A program made the position numbers and the translations under genes. From contig OZ271831.1 of assembly GCA_965601455.1 (NCBI GenBank), positions 2,914,001 to 2,978,000 on the forward strand: DNA of 64,000 nt, read 5' to 3'. Source of the stretch: JANQEU01 sp965601455. GTDB lineage: Bacteria > Bacteroidota > Bacteroidia > Cytophagales > Cyclobacteriaceae. The notes under the pieces are model-generated. The model saw only the letters and a list, made by a program, of their open reading frames with translations, made no database searches and was not told where the DNA came from. Position 1 is the first letter of the stretch. Each line of letters opens with the position of its first letter. Shown piece after piece: positions 26,594 through 37,800 of this stretch.

Positions 26594-27018
26594 CCTCGAA
26601 AATCAATTTTTCGATGTGAACCGTCACAAAACGGCTTATGAGACGAACCACCACACCTACATAATGCAGCCATCTTACTTACTTCTAGATCTTCTCCCTT
26701 GCTTTTAATTTTGAAATCGCCTTTGAGCAAAAGTGGGCCGTTTTCTGCTACTTCTATCTGAACAACCGATGGGTGGTCGACTTCATTTCCTTCTTCCTCC
26801 ATTATTTGTTCAATAGAAAGCGCTCCGGATGGACATTTACCAACTTGTGCTATGATCTCCTCCTTCGAGGCTCCTTCAGGATTTATCCAAGGCCTTTCAT
26901 CGGGATTGAATACTGCGGATAGCCCTCTCCAACAATTTTCTGAGTGCATACAGAGGTTGGGTTTCCAAACAATATTAATGTCGTCTTTCCTGTACTTCTT
27001 AGTTACGTCCTTGGTCAT
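26590..27018 (-). CDS. Fused [4Fe-4S] mono-cluster and CDGSH iron-sulfur protein
   Basis: 142 residues with two iron-sulfur modules. The N-terminal Fer4_19 type divergent ferredoxin domain (about 10-70) has KPNLCMHSENCWRGL and VGKCPSGALSIEQ. The C-terminal CDGSH zinc-finger-like domain (about 95-140) has CRCGGSSHKPFCDGSH, the CxC...PxCDGxH ligand set for a 2Fe-2S cluster. Such proteins are presumed electron carriers or redox sensors. It overlaps its neighbours on both sides by 4 bp (acetyltransferase upstream, dehydrogenase downstream), so the three are translationally coupled. Confidence 0.92.
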   Translation of the reverse strand: MTKDVTKKYRKDDINIVWKPNLCMHSENCWRGLSAVFNPDERPWINPEGASKEEIIAQVGKCPSGALSIEQIMEEEGNEVDHPSVVQIEVAENGPLLLKGDFKIKSKGEDLEVSKMAALCRCGGSSHKPFCDGSHRKIDFRG

Positions 27019-27320
27019 GATATATTGAATCCTGGTGCCAGTAGTTTATTATATTCCGAATGTCTTTTGATGTAGGCCGCTACAAACGGGCATAGAGGCG
27101 CTAACAAATATTCATTCTTCTCAATATAATCCAAGGCATCCTTAACAATTTTTTGTCCGACACCTTTCCCTTCCATGATTTGCGGTACTTCGGTATGCGT
27201 TAGATACATCACGTCTTTTTTGTTCAATATAAAGTCAATAAAAGCCATTGACTCACCAACAGTTAACTCAAACCTTTTTCTATCCCAATTGATTTGGGTT
27301 GTCACATTGTCCATGTTCAT
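27015..27320 (-). CDS. Small GNAT-fold N-acetyltransferase
   Basis: 101 residues, the single-domain Acetyltransf_CG type (about 90-100 residues, like YjdJ or human GTLF3B). The acetyl-CoA pyrophosphate loop is GKGVGQKIVKDALDYIE, preceded by YLTHTEVPQIMEG. The CP-F-V-x-x-Y segment (LCPFVAAYIKRH) is also typical. The substrate is unknown. Co-occurrence with CDGSH/Fer4 proteins in one operon is common in my knowledge of the family. It follows the 288-residue gene by 11 bp. Confidence 0.9.
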   Translation of the reverse strand: MNMDNVTTQINWDRKRFELTVGESMAFIDFILNKKDVMYLTHTEVPQIMEGKGVGQKIVKDALDYIEKNEYLLAPLCPFVAAYIKRHSEYNKLLAPGFNIS

Positions 27321-27331
27321 AGTAAATAGCT

Positions 27332-28198
27332 CTATTTTGATTTATATAAAATAAGTACTTGAGGACTCTTCTCATATGCCTCCGTAATGGTTAGAAAGCC
27401 TGATTCCCACCAACACACTGCCTCTCCTTGTGGTTCAGGTTTGTATGGAATTCGACTTTCAGGACCGACACGCAAACGGTTCCATGATTTTTCCTCGGAA
27501 GAACCCCAGTAGAAAACAGAATTATAGTTTTTCAGCAGTATGCGACCATCATCATGAATATCCCCACCCGTGAACTGGGTTAAATTAATGGATCCGGAAG
27601 CTTGTATTTCGAGTGGTTTATCGTTGACCGTAAAGGGATAGTGATAGATTAGGCAGTTGTCCTCCCTCTTAGAGATTTGAACCAATTCCTTTGTACCATG
27701 ATCATACATCAGTGTTTCTGAATCTCGTGGACCTTCCCGATATTGAAGATGCATTTTTTCGAAATTCTCAACAATTATCTCCGCTTGTATGACTTTGGGT
27801 TCCGGCACTTTGTAAATGGTCACAAAGTCTCGCTGTGCCCTATTGTCTCCAATGTCTCCAATGAAGAGTATCCCTCTTCCATTTTCACTCACGGTAGCTA
27901 AATCCTCCCAATCTCGATGCTTAGCTCCTTTCAATCTCACAGTCATGGCGATGGATCCATTTTCATCCATTAGGTAAACTGCCGGATGATCCCCGCTGTC
28001 GTTATGCAACCAAAAGAACCCAGGGAAGTTGTAGCTGATGTCGATGCCTGATGCTTCTTTCAAAACGTCATCACCACGTTCTGTTAGGTACTCTCCTTTA
28101 CTGAATAGAATTTTATTCAACGGAATTTTCCTATCGCGAGGATCAATATCCTGAACGAAGAGTATCCTGTAGATCAGAATGAATATCCCATACCACAA
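27332..28198 (-). CDS. Membrane-anchored or exported beta-propeller-like protein
   Basis: 288 residues. A hydrophobic N-terminus (MWYGIFILIYRILFV) could be a signal or anchor. The rest has repeated beta segments such as SGIDISYNFPGFFWLHNDSGD, DLATVSENGRGILFIGDIGDN and FTGGDIHDDGRILLKNYN, resembling the SdiA-regulated/YjiK-type propeller proteins. No catalytic motif. It sits 28 bp after the large repeat protein gene and 11 bp before the acetyltransferase gene, in the same operon-like run. Function unknown. Confidence 0.7.
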   Translation of the reverse strand: MWYGIFILIYRILFVQDIDPRDRKIPLNKILFSKGEYLTERGDDVLKEASGIDISYNFPGFFWLHNDSGDHPAVYLMDENGSIAMTVRLKGAKHRDWEDLATVSENGRGILFIGDIGDNRAQRDFVTIYKVPEPKVIQAEIIVENFEKMHLQYREGPRDSETLMYDHGTKELVQISKREDNCLIYHYPFTVNDKPLEIQASGSINLTQFTGGDIHDDGRILLKNYNSVFYWGSSEEKSWNRLRVGPESRIPYKPEPQGEAVCWWESGFLTITEAYEKSPQVLILYKSK

Positions 28199-28226
28199 AT
28201 CAATTGCTGTTTATCCAAGTGAACTG

Positions 28227-30995
28227 CTAATATAGTTGGACGATCTGCAAAAAATTGGCACTTGGATTCACGAAATTGGTTACATCACCAACGAAATTTC
28301 CATCCCCATCGATGGTCCCCGGGTAGTTTTCAGATGTCAACGTGATTTGAGACCCTGTTTGGAGTAAGTAAACAGCCAATCGATTGCCAGCAACCATTTC
28401 AACAGCAAGTGTACCTGTCTCCGTAGCAAGTTCGTTTGCCGACAAGGCTTTGGATTGACTCATGTAGGCGATGGAGGATCCACTTCCATCAATCTTTTGG
28501 ATAATGAAATAATAACCTACGGTTCCTTCTCTTGAGGTCATTTGAAAACTCCATTGTAGTTGGAACAGTCCATCAGAAGTGGGAATAAAAAATTGTGAAT
28601 CCGGGTCGTACTCGCTTTGGGTATCAGACACTACCTTCGAAAATGGAAGGCGGTTTACTTGAGTGAAACTTGTTCCTTCCAATGCCAAATTGGGCAAATC
28701 GTACTCAGAATTGAATTGTGCTAGAAAATACGAACCAGCACCCGATGCCAGGCTGGATAAGTCGACAGTTCTTGGTGTCTGCCCATCACCTTCCAAGGAA
28801 ATTCGCAAAGTAGAACCAGAAAGTTGCAGTAAATCGATTCGTTGATCATCTGTATTGACTTCCGTTATGTCCACGGATCCACCGTTTGTCAGGGTAATTA
28901 CGTCCGTCGCCGTATTGTAGCCTAATGTCTGATTATCTGTATTAACTTCCGAGATGTCTATCGACCCGCTATTAGTTAGCGTAATCACGTCCGTTGCGCT
29001 GTTATATCCAAGTGACTGATTGTCAGTATTATCAAGATAAGGCGTAAGATCAACGGTCTGAACAGGCACACCATCATTCTCAAGTGAAATTCCCAGCTGA
29101 TCTGAATTAATGGTAAATGTATTCACTTGCTGGTCGTCGGTGTTATCGAGGTATCCCGCCAGATCCACACTTCCACCATTGGTAAGGCTTAGACTGTTTC
29201 CCGAAAGATTAAGATCCTGTGTATCCGTATTATCTAAATAACCTGCGAGGTTAACTGATCCACCGTTTGTTAAACTCAATGAGTTACCGGATAAAGCAAG
29301 ATCTTGAGTATCTGTATTATCAAGATAAGGAGTAAGACTAACAGAGCCCCCATTTGTAAGTGATAGGTTATTAGTAACTCCATTCAATGCGAGCGACTGA
29401 TTGCTAAAGGCCGCCAAACTCACATTATTTCCTCCACTAATACTGAGCGTGCTACCAGATAGAGATAATGATTGCTCGTCAGTATTGTCAAGATAAGGAG
29501 TAAGACTAACAGAGCCCCCATTTGTAAGTGATAGGTTATTAGTAACTCCATTTAACGCGAGCGACTGATTGCTAAATGCCGCTAGACTTACATTATTTCC
29601 TCCACTGATGCTGAGTGTGCTACCAGAAAGAGATAATGATTGCTCGTCAGTATTGTCAAGATAAGGAGTAAGACTAACAGAGCCCCCATTTGTAAGTGAT
29701 AGGTTATTAGTAACTCCGTTCAATGCGAGCGACTGATTGCTAAATGCCGCCAGACTTACATTATTTCCTCCGCTAATGGATAGTGTATTTCCTGACAGAG
29801 CAAGTGATTGTTCATCAGTATTATCTAAGAAACCCGATAGATTAACGCTTCCACCATCAGTCAGGCTAAGTGAGCTCCCGGATAGTGCTAAATCCTGGGT
29901 ATCCGTATTGTCAAGGAGAGCCGAAACATTCACGGTTACCGGGGACTCTCCATCACCCGAGAGCGATATCCCCAATATATTGTCAGAGAGGTAGAAATCA
30001 TCAACAGTCTGGTTATCGGTGTTTATTGTGGCTAAATCAACAGATTCCGTTGGTTGACCATCACCAGAGATCGATAATTGGAGATTAGTACCACTTAGTC
30101 CAAACTCATCAATGGTCTGAGAATCGGAATTATCCAAGAATCCACTAAGATCAATCGTATTGCCATCGTCAATAGAGAGGTCTGAGCCAGTCAAGGTAAG
30201 GTTCTGGTCGTCAGTATCTGCACCAAGTATTCCAAGGTTAACACTGTTGCCGTTAGATATGGAAAGAACAGCGGTTCCCTCATTGAGACTGAGCGTCTGT
30301 TCATCCGTATCAACGCCCCCTATATCAATGGTATTTCCATCCTCGATACTTATTTGAGTACCGTCCAGACTCAATTCCTGGTTATCCGTATTCACTCCTG
30401 AAAGATCTACTTCGTTTCCACCTGTAATTGACAGCGAATTCTCCTTCAGACTAAGTGTCTGAGAATCTGTGTTCGCTTCAAATCCATCACCTAGATCACT
30501 TAGATTCACCGTGTTTCCACCGGAAATGGTAAGCAACGAATCATTAACAGCGAGGGTCTGTAGTTCATTCGTTGAATCAGCATCAGCGTCGTCAATATTT
30601 TCTGCATATTTAGCGTACAATGCAAATGGAACAGACACCAACTGCTGTATTGTAAGATCACTGAACTCCCCTCCTGCCGGACGAAAACGGATGGCAAGAT
30701 ATTTTTCTCCGTTTGCCCAATCCAAACTGGATAGGCTACCCGAAGGACTGGTTCCACCACCAATCTGAATACTGAATATGCCGTAAGCATTGGTAGTGGT
30801 CACATGGGATTCACTATAGACTACGGTCTGAGCATTAGCATCGGTGGTAATTGCCGCGCTAATCTCGATTTCCGAACTTACTAGTAAACTTCCATCGACC
30901 CCTCGTGCAACTGCCTGAAAGCTGAATGCATCAGGCGTTTGAGCTTCCAAAGTGCCAAAAAGAAGAATTAAAATGAGCGAGTAGATGTATTTCAT
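28227..30995 (-). CDS. Repeat-rich surface protein with C1q/TNF-like C-terminus
   Basis: 922 residues. The signal peptide (about 1-18, ends LEAQ) and N-terminal domain (about 20-140, FSFQAVARGVDGSL ... VPFALYAKYAEN) are typical of Bacteroidota tail-fibre-like surface proteins. The middle (about 145-760) consists of strand repeats of the form N-T-D-x-Q-x-L-x-L-S-G-x-x-L-S-I-x-x-G-x-x-(V/I)-x-L, including three 56-residue copies that are nearly identical in DNA. The C-terminal 150 residues look like a C1q/TNF-type jelly roll, often a trimerising or receptor-binding head. It lacks a T9SS sorting domain; the small T9SS protein encoded directly upstream overlaps it by 4 bp. Confidence 0.85.
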   Translation of the reverse strand: MKYIYSLILILLFGTLEAQTPDAFSFQAVARGVDGSLLVSSEIEISAAITTDANAQTVVYSESHVTTTNAYGIFSIQIGGGTSPSGSLSSLDWANGEKYLAIRFRPAGGEFSDLTIQQLVSVPFALYAKYAENIDDADADSTNELQTLAVNDSLLTISGGNTVNLSDLGDGFEANTDSQTLSLKENSLSITGGNEVDLSGVNTDNQELSLDGTQISIEDGNTIDIGGVDTDEQTLSLNEGTAVLSISNGNSVNLGILGADTDDQNLTLTGSDLSIDDGNTIDLSGFLDNSDSQTIDEFGLSGTNLQLSISGDGQPTESVDLATINTDNQTVDDFYLSDNILGISLSGDGESPVTVNVSALLDNTDTQDLALSGSSLSLTDGGSVNLSGFLDNTDEQSLALSGNTLSISGGNNVSLAAFSNQSLALNGVTNNLSLTNGGSVSLTPYLDNTDEQSLSLSGSTLSISGGNNVSLAAFSNQSLALNGVTNNLSLTNGGSVSLTPYLDNTDEQSLSLSGSTLSISGGNNVSLAAFSNQSLALNGVTNNLSLTNGGSVSLTPYLDNTDTQDLALSGNSLSLTNGGSVNLAGYLDNTDTQDLNLSGNSLSLTNGGSVDLAGYLDNTDDQQVNTFTINSDQLGISLENDGVPVQTVDLTPYLDNTDNQSLGYNSATDVITLTNSGSIDISEVNTDNQTLGYNTATDVITLTNGGSVDITEVNTDDQRIDLLQLSGSTLRISLEGDGQTPRTVDLSSLASGAGSYFLAQFNSEYDLPNLALEGTSFTQVNRLPFSKVVSDTQSEYDPDSQFFIPTSDGLFQLQWSFQMTSREGTVGYYFIIQKIDGSGSSIAYMSQSKALSANELATETGTLAVEMVAGNRLAVYLLQTGSQITLTSENYPGTIDGDGNFVGDVTNFVNPSANFLQIVQLY
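29321..29824 (-). repeat. Three tandem 168-nt coding repeats
   Basis: Copies begin at 29321, 29489 and 29657 (period 168 nt, 56 codons). The first two are almost identical. The third diverges over its last 60 nt or so. They encode the repeat region of the surface protein and are a likely site of copy-number change by recombination. Confidence 0.85.
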
Positions 30996-31483
30996 TGTTT
31001 AACGATTCTAAGTGTTTTGAACGTGCGATTTTGATGCATCACATAGATCAGGTACATACCCGGAGCGTACGATTTGAAGTCATGAACTGATCGAGAACCC
31101 AGGTTAGTACTTTCGTGAAGTATTCTGCCCTGAACATCGGAAATCCTGATATCATAGTTGGATAAGTCTGTTTCGATGTGCAACGCATCTCTTGTTGGGT
31201 TCGGATAAAACTGTAAACTAATTGACTCCTTGATTGCTAATGGCTCCTCTTCCACGAGTAATTCCGAAACATCTAAAATAGATATCATGCCCTCACCAGA
31301 AACTCCCGTAATCAGTCCGATTTGGGCAATAGAGATAGATTCGGAATCGGAGATTGTTGAGGAAGACCCAATATGCGGGTTAGTGAGAAACTGACCTGAA
31401 AGCGTACCCGAAAAAAAGATTAGGAAAAAGAAAGATCCGGAAAAGTAAAAATTCCTTTTCCTAGGAGAGATATGAGCGAGCAT
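30992..31483 (-). CDS. Short T9SS sorting-domain protein
   Basis: 163 residues. An N-terminal segment (SPRKRNFYFSGSFFFLIFFSG) is a signal peptide. Residues 35-80 are short and unremarkable. The rest, from SLQFYPNPTRDALHIE to TLRIVKQ, is a complete type IX secretion sorting domain (type A). The protein is therefore little more than a sorting tail. It is the first gene of the minus-strand run and is coupled (ATGA overlap) to the 922-residue surface protein, which lacks such a tail. An associated outer membrane role is plausible but not shown. Confidence 0.85.
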   Translation of the reverse strand: MLAHISPRKRNFYFSGSFFFLIFFSGTLSGQFLTNPHIGSSSTISDSESISIAQIGLITGVSGEGMISILDVSELLVEEEPLAIKESISLQFYPNPTRDALHIETDLSNYDIRISDVQGRILHESTNLGSRSVHDFKSYAPGMYLIYVMHQNRTFKTLRIVKQ

Positions 31484-31829
31484 TTAGGAAAATTGTTTGA
31501 GCTACAACAAGCGAATATAAATAATTCTTCATTTTAGTATTGTACTATAAGTATAAAGAATTGTAACTATCTGATATCCATGCAGTTTGAATGGAATGCT
31601 GCTTACCTAACTCATGACGATAGCTCAAGAGTCTTAATGACTTCTTTCTGCACAAATATGGAGCAATAACAGTAGAACAAATCATATCATCAATTCATTT
31701 GTTGCTTTCTAGGGGTAACATACAGTACCTTTATTCCCCATTTTTGGAGCTGATTTTTACAGATAAGGTATATCATTAGGGGTTACATTTTTCAATCTAA
31801 AAGGAATCAACAGACCAATAGAACTGCTC
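31484..31829. other. 346-bp divergent regulatory region
   Basis: It lies between the T9SS tail gene (minus) and the giant surface protein gene (plus). A possible minus-strand -7 element TATATTCG is at 31519-31512. For the plus strand, TACCTTTA (31727-31734) has a TTG 21 nt upstream. Two near-identical 12-mers TAGGGGTAACAT and TAGGGGTTACAT (31710-31721, 31777-31788) stand 67 bp apart. No gene or RNA recognised. Confidence 0.45.
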
Positions 31830-34800
31830 ATGAGACTCATTCTTCAATCCTTCATCCTTCTGGGCATTTTCTGTCATTCTTCATTTTCGCAAACAACATA
31901 TTATAGTCGATTGACGGATGGAACAGCCGGTCCATGGGCAGACCCTAACAATTGGTCCACCGTCTCTCACGATGGAGCTGCGGCGTTGACCATTCCTGGA
32001 AGTTCTTCCGATGACATTGTTATCATCGGAGATCAGGACATAATTGAGTATAACGCCAATGACGGTACCACCAACGATTTAACCATAGGTTCACTAACTA
32101 TAGGAGGAAGTGAATCTGGTGCGTTACGATTTCCCTATTCCAATTACAATCCTGGAGGAAATATTAATGATCTCAACGGCACCTATTCTTTGACCGTTAC
32201 CGGAGATGTGAGTATCGCAGCAAATGGCTCTCTGATTGGAGAAGAAGGAGGGTCGGGAACACCCGCGATGCTCGGTGCCGCGAATAATCGTACACATACC
32301 CTAAATATTGGTGGAAACCTAGCTGTGGGAAATGTTTTCGACCTGCAAGGGACCAATACCAGTCGAATTGTTAATCTTCAATTTAATAGTACCGATGATC
32401 AAACGATTTCCGAAAGTGGTACTCCTACTGTAGATATCTACAACGTTACCTACAACCTTCAGGATGCAGTGGATCAGGTAATCGTTACATCAGCCACATT
32501 CTCTAATGCAATAGATCGGGAATCTACCTTTACATCTGGAACTTTCGTTCACAATAACTCGGGATCTTACAACAATACCAGGAACAATGGACAGACCTGG
32601 ACCATGAATTTTATTATTCAGGATGGATCATTTACGCTAACTAGTCCAACAACGGACCGAACAATTACGATTTCCGGTGACTTGACCATATCTGGCGGTG
32701 GTATAGTAAACACGGGTAACAACGGTGTAGGCAGCGGTGTAGCTACTGATCTAAATATTTCAGGAGCATTAACGATGACGGGATCGTCAATTCTGAACGT
32801 TGGTGACGGTGATGGAACGGTCTCAAATTTACCTACCGATGGCGACCTGGATATCAATGGCACAGCTTCCGGATCCTCTGTTAATAATTCCAGTGTTTTT
32901 GCCTTTAACACAGATTTAGCAGCTGATGTGGATCTAATCGTGGAAAACGGAGCACTTTTTTCCACAGGTAGCGGGATTGCTGGCGACTTTGACCTTTTGG
33001 GAGGCGCGGGCGTTGGTTCTAACTTGACTATAAACGATGCGACAACAACATTTACAGTTAGAAATGATCTACAACTTGCCCAGGACGCTTCAGTAATTAT
33101 TAATGCTGGTGACATTAATATTGGTGAAGCTGAAACTACAGATAATTCCAATAACCTGGAATTAAATAGTGGCTCTTCAGTCACCATTAATGGTGGAACC
33201 GTCGATGTGGGGAATGAGGCTGTTGGCGAAGGTAGGTTACGTTTGAATCAGACGGTAGCTGAAACGGTCACCCTGACTGTCTCAGGAGCCTCCACTGTAT
33301 TGAATATTTACGATCACTTTTCCAGAAACGACAATGGATCAATTAACAATATTACCATTTCCAATGGAGCAACCGTAAATGTCGGTTTAGGTTCCACGAC
33401 CAGTAACACTCAGTCGTCGATAGATGGGGGTACTGTTGCTATTTCAGGTACAGGATCTTCCCTAAATGTCGGTGGAGGATTAACTACCGGTGCATTATCG
33501 GTTTCTGACAATGCTACTATTAGTGCAGGGACCCTGGCCGGTGCGGGAATCTCTGAAACCGAAGGCACCGTAACCATGGCCGGATCCGGTATCTTGTTGT
33601 TTGAATCCGGACTTCGAATTGAAGGTGGAGGCTCATTGTCAACCAATACAGTTAATGTTTTTCACTCAGGCACGAACATAACTGGAACCATATTCCAGAT
33701 CACGGATGATTTCTCGATGGATGGAGGCATCCTAAATGTTGGGGCTTCAGCAACTAGTACCAATCCGGATGTGATGGAAATTCAGGGTACCAGTATTTTT
33801 TCATTTAACGACGGTGTGATGAACGTATGTGCTTCCCTAACGGACGAAGCAAACTGGACAGGAGGTGATTTAATCGACATTCAAGGCACTACTTCCCAGT
33901 TTGTTGTGGGAGATGGCGATGCAAATACAGCAGATCTGAATGTTGGAGAAAACCTTGTCGCTCTTGCATCTGTGGTGAACAATCGAAGCGCTTTGACGAT
34001 TACTGCCGATGACGCACAATTTCGGGTGTTATCTGATGGCGATGTCCAACTCGGAGGTGGCAATGTAGGCAGACTAAACATTGACGATGATGATGCAGTC
34101 CTTGATCTGGACACTCATTTCCAACTTGATGGAGGAACGGTTAATATCGCTCACGAGCTTGTTGTTCAGAGTGGAACCGGAGTCACAATCAATAGTGGAA
34201 CGCTGAATATTGGACTTACAAGCGGCGATGGTTCGGGAACTATTGAGTTCCCTGCTAACCCGAATGGGCAGTCTTTCTTTAATATGGTTGGCGGCACTGT
34301 CAATGTTGGAGACGGATCGGCGCTTTTGGATATGGGGAATGAAAACAATAACCCCCCTTTTGGCGATGTAGATGAGTACCAACAATTTTCACTTACCGGG
34401 GGGACCTTCAGTCTCAATGGGCGTTTTGCCATGGACGATAGAAATGCACGATTTGAATTTGGTGATGCTGTCTTCAACGTAAATCCAAGATCGTCAGAGG
34501 AAGTCACAGGAGATGTCGACATTTTCTCCTTATTCGAGGGAATATTCATCAACAGTACATCAGCGGGAGGAACGATTAATATCTTAAATCCACACGGAGA
34601 AGCGGGAGGTGGATATGCCCTGGAGGTGTCTGATCAGGGAACAAACGGAGACCGCATTTCATCCAGCACCAGTGGTTCATTCCCTGTAGATTTCAGCGGT
34701 GTGACATTCAACTTTGGAGATGGCAGTGAAAATGCAGACGGATCGTCCGATGGCTTTGATCTTTTCCTTTCCAGCGATCATACCTATGGCGACCTTACCG

Positions 34801-37800
34801 TTAACAACCCCAGTGGATCAAACAGACAAGTTCAACTGGCGCAATCCGGTTTGGCCTATCAAATGTCAGGTGATTTGACTATCACCGCAGGGAATTTTGA
34901 TATCAACGACAATACCTTAGATCGAAATTCAGTTGGTGGAACTTTAACGATAGGATCCGCCGGGGAATTGACTATAGGAAATTCTGACGGAGCTGCCAAT
35001 TTCCCAGGAAGTAATACAAGTTTTACGACCTATACCTTAGATGGTGCGAGCACTGTAATTTATGACGGTAGTGGCAACCAGAATGTCGATATCCCGGGAA
35101 CGGCAGAATTCGGAAACCTGACAATTCTGGGATCAGGAACAAAAGACCTGACTGCTGGTGAAACCGTGAATGGAACACTCCTACTAACCGCTGCTACATT
35201 TGACGGCAACGATAACCTGTCTCTCGCCACTGATGCCAATATCACCATTGACAATGGAAATCTAATTGTGACTACTGCCATCCAGAGTTCAAACGAGTAC
35301 ACAGTCGAATACATCGGAACAGCAAAAAATACCACCAGCAATGAATTTAGTGGAGGAGGCTCCAACAATAAGAACCTGATTATGAATCTTGACAGCGAAT
35401 CGGAAGTTCTCACGCTCAATCATGCTTCACAAACTGTTCTTGACGCCACATTCACTGAAGGAACACTAGAAACCGGATCAAACGATCTAAGTATATACGG
35501 CAATTTTGTCCATAACGCTTCACACTCCGGTTCAGGACAAATAATTTTTGTGGATGGGGCCACGGCACACACTCTTTCTGGTAACAATACCGGTATCCTT
35601 CAAAACATCACGATAAATTCTGTGAACCAAGTAGACGTTTCAACGGATCTGGAGGTTAGAGGTACTTTCACTCTCACAAATGGAATCTTCAACATTGGGG
35701 ACAATCTCCTTAATCTTAGTCAAACAGCGGCAGATTTTTCTGGTGGAAGTTCAAGTACCTATGTACAGCAATCAGGTTCAGTTTCAGCAAGTGGAGTAAC
35801 TAAAACATTTTCAGGTACCACGGGTAGTCCAAGTTCATGGCCTGTAGGAATAGGCGGTGGCCTATACACACCAGCAACTGTTGATATTGATGCTGCTACA
35901 TCCGGTGGGACAATCACAATCAAAGCCATTGATGGTGCCCAACCACTCACAACAGATGCCAGTGATCTCGAGCTTGCCTATTATTGGAGTGTTTCTAATA
36001 CTGGCCTTGGATCCCCTACGGCGACATTGACTTTCAATTACGATCAAAGCGATGTCAATGGATCGGAATCCAGTTATATACCCGCTCGTTACGCGTCTGC
36101 CGCATGGACAACGGTGAATGATGTTACAGAAGTGAACACGTCTACGAACGTCATTTCCTTTACAGATGTGAATTACATTGACGGAGACTTTACTGCCGGT
36201 GAGCCTTCGGAGTTTGGTATAGTACTTACCTATTATAGTCGAGCAGACGGAAACTGGAATGATCCTAATTCCTGGTCAACAACCGGTTTAGGGGGTGCAT
36301 CAGCTGGAACCATACCAGGGTCAAGTAGTCCGGCAATTATTGGTGATAACAATACAATCACGATTACGGACAATAACACTACAGTGACTACTCTTGAAAT
36401 ACAATCTACCGGAACTTTGGTAATTGATGACGGAACCACAGGACACAACCTCGGAACAGTGACAGGCTCCGGAGAACTGGAATTAGAAAGTAATTCGACC
36501 ACCACACCCGAGTTTCCAGGAGGTACATTTACTTCATTTTTATCCGTTTCCGGTGGTACAGTTGATTTTTCCGGTTCCGGGTCCTACACCATCCCCTCCT
36601 CGAACACTGCATTCAATAATGTAATTATTTCTGGAACAGGTGTAAAAACCTTGCCGGATGCGGACTTAACTCTCCAAGGAGATTTCGGAGTTATTGACGC
36701 GACTACTGCCTTGATCTCGGATGCTACCAATGGAGATTTAACCATTGGTGGGAATCTCACAATATCAGATGCCTCGGGTATCCTGCGGTTTCCAGCAACC
36801 AATGTAAGAACAGTCTCGGTAACAGATAGCGTTAAGATCTCAAATGCTACAGCAACACTGGACGTAGTAACCGGGGGTACTGCCAGTCATTCGCTGCTGA
36901 TAGGTGCCAGCCTCAGTAATTCAGGGATCTTTGACTTAAATGTTGATGATGGAGCAACTGTTATCACAACATTCACAGGCTCCTCCAATGAATCTGTTGA
37001 GGGAAGTGGCACAACCACCGATTTTCATAGACTGATTGTAAATAAAGGTTCTTCAAATACGTCGATCCTGGACGTGACATCAACAAACATCTCTTTCGCC
37101 TTTGATGCCGGTCAGGCATCTAAACCCATTGAAATTCAAAATGGTACTTTTCGACTAAGTTCCGCCAATACCATTACTTTAAGTACTGGTGGTGACTTTA
37201 GCATCCCGGCCACCGGCGGTCTGTCCGTGAACAACAGCTCTGCGGTTTTTGAACTGACAACCGGCGAAGGCGACATCCGATTGCTAGGTTCACTAGAATT
37301 AGTAGACGGGACAATCAACATAGGTGACGATGCTACAGGTCTAACAGATAACGATCTTATTTATGAAGGTACAGCCAGTCAGTTAGATATTCAGAATGGG
37401 ACGTTGAATGTCTCTGGAAAGTTTCAACCGACCAGCACCACCAATGCTCCTCCCGATGCCATCACTTACAGTCAATCCGGAGGACTTTTTAGAGTCTCTC
37501 GTTATAGGGCTACTAGTGACCTCGGTGGTGATGGTAATTCAGATTTTTCAATTGAAAATACGGCTAGCTCGTTTACCCTGTCCAGTGGAACTATAGAAAT
37601 CGTGAGAGGTGTCAACGGAGGAGATGGCAAAGCAGTTTCCCTGGATGGTGGCATGACAAACAATGTGACCGGAGGAACCATACAAATCATTACTGCTGCT
37701 ACCTCAGGTGTAAGTTCCGATGACGATGTGGCCTTTACCATCGGATTCCCTATTTACGATTTCGTGATTGGAGCAGGAACGGGTTACGTTGGTGATGTAG

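Noticed and set aside
28227..31483. Frameshifted single gene (tail protein and repeat protein)
   Set aside because: Each has its own signal peptide, the sorting tail lies upstream rather than downstream of the repeat protein, and the ATGA junction is a normal coupling.
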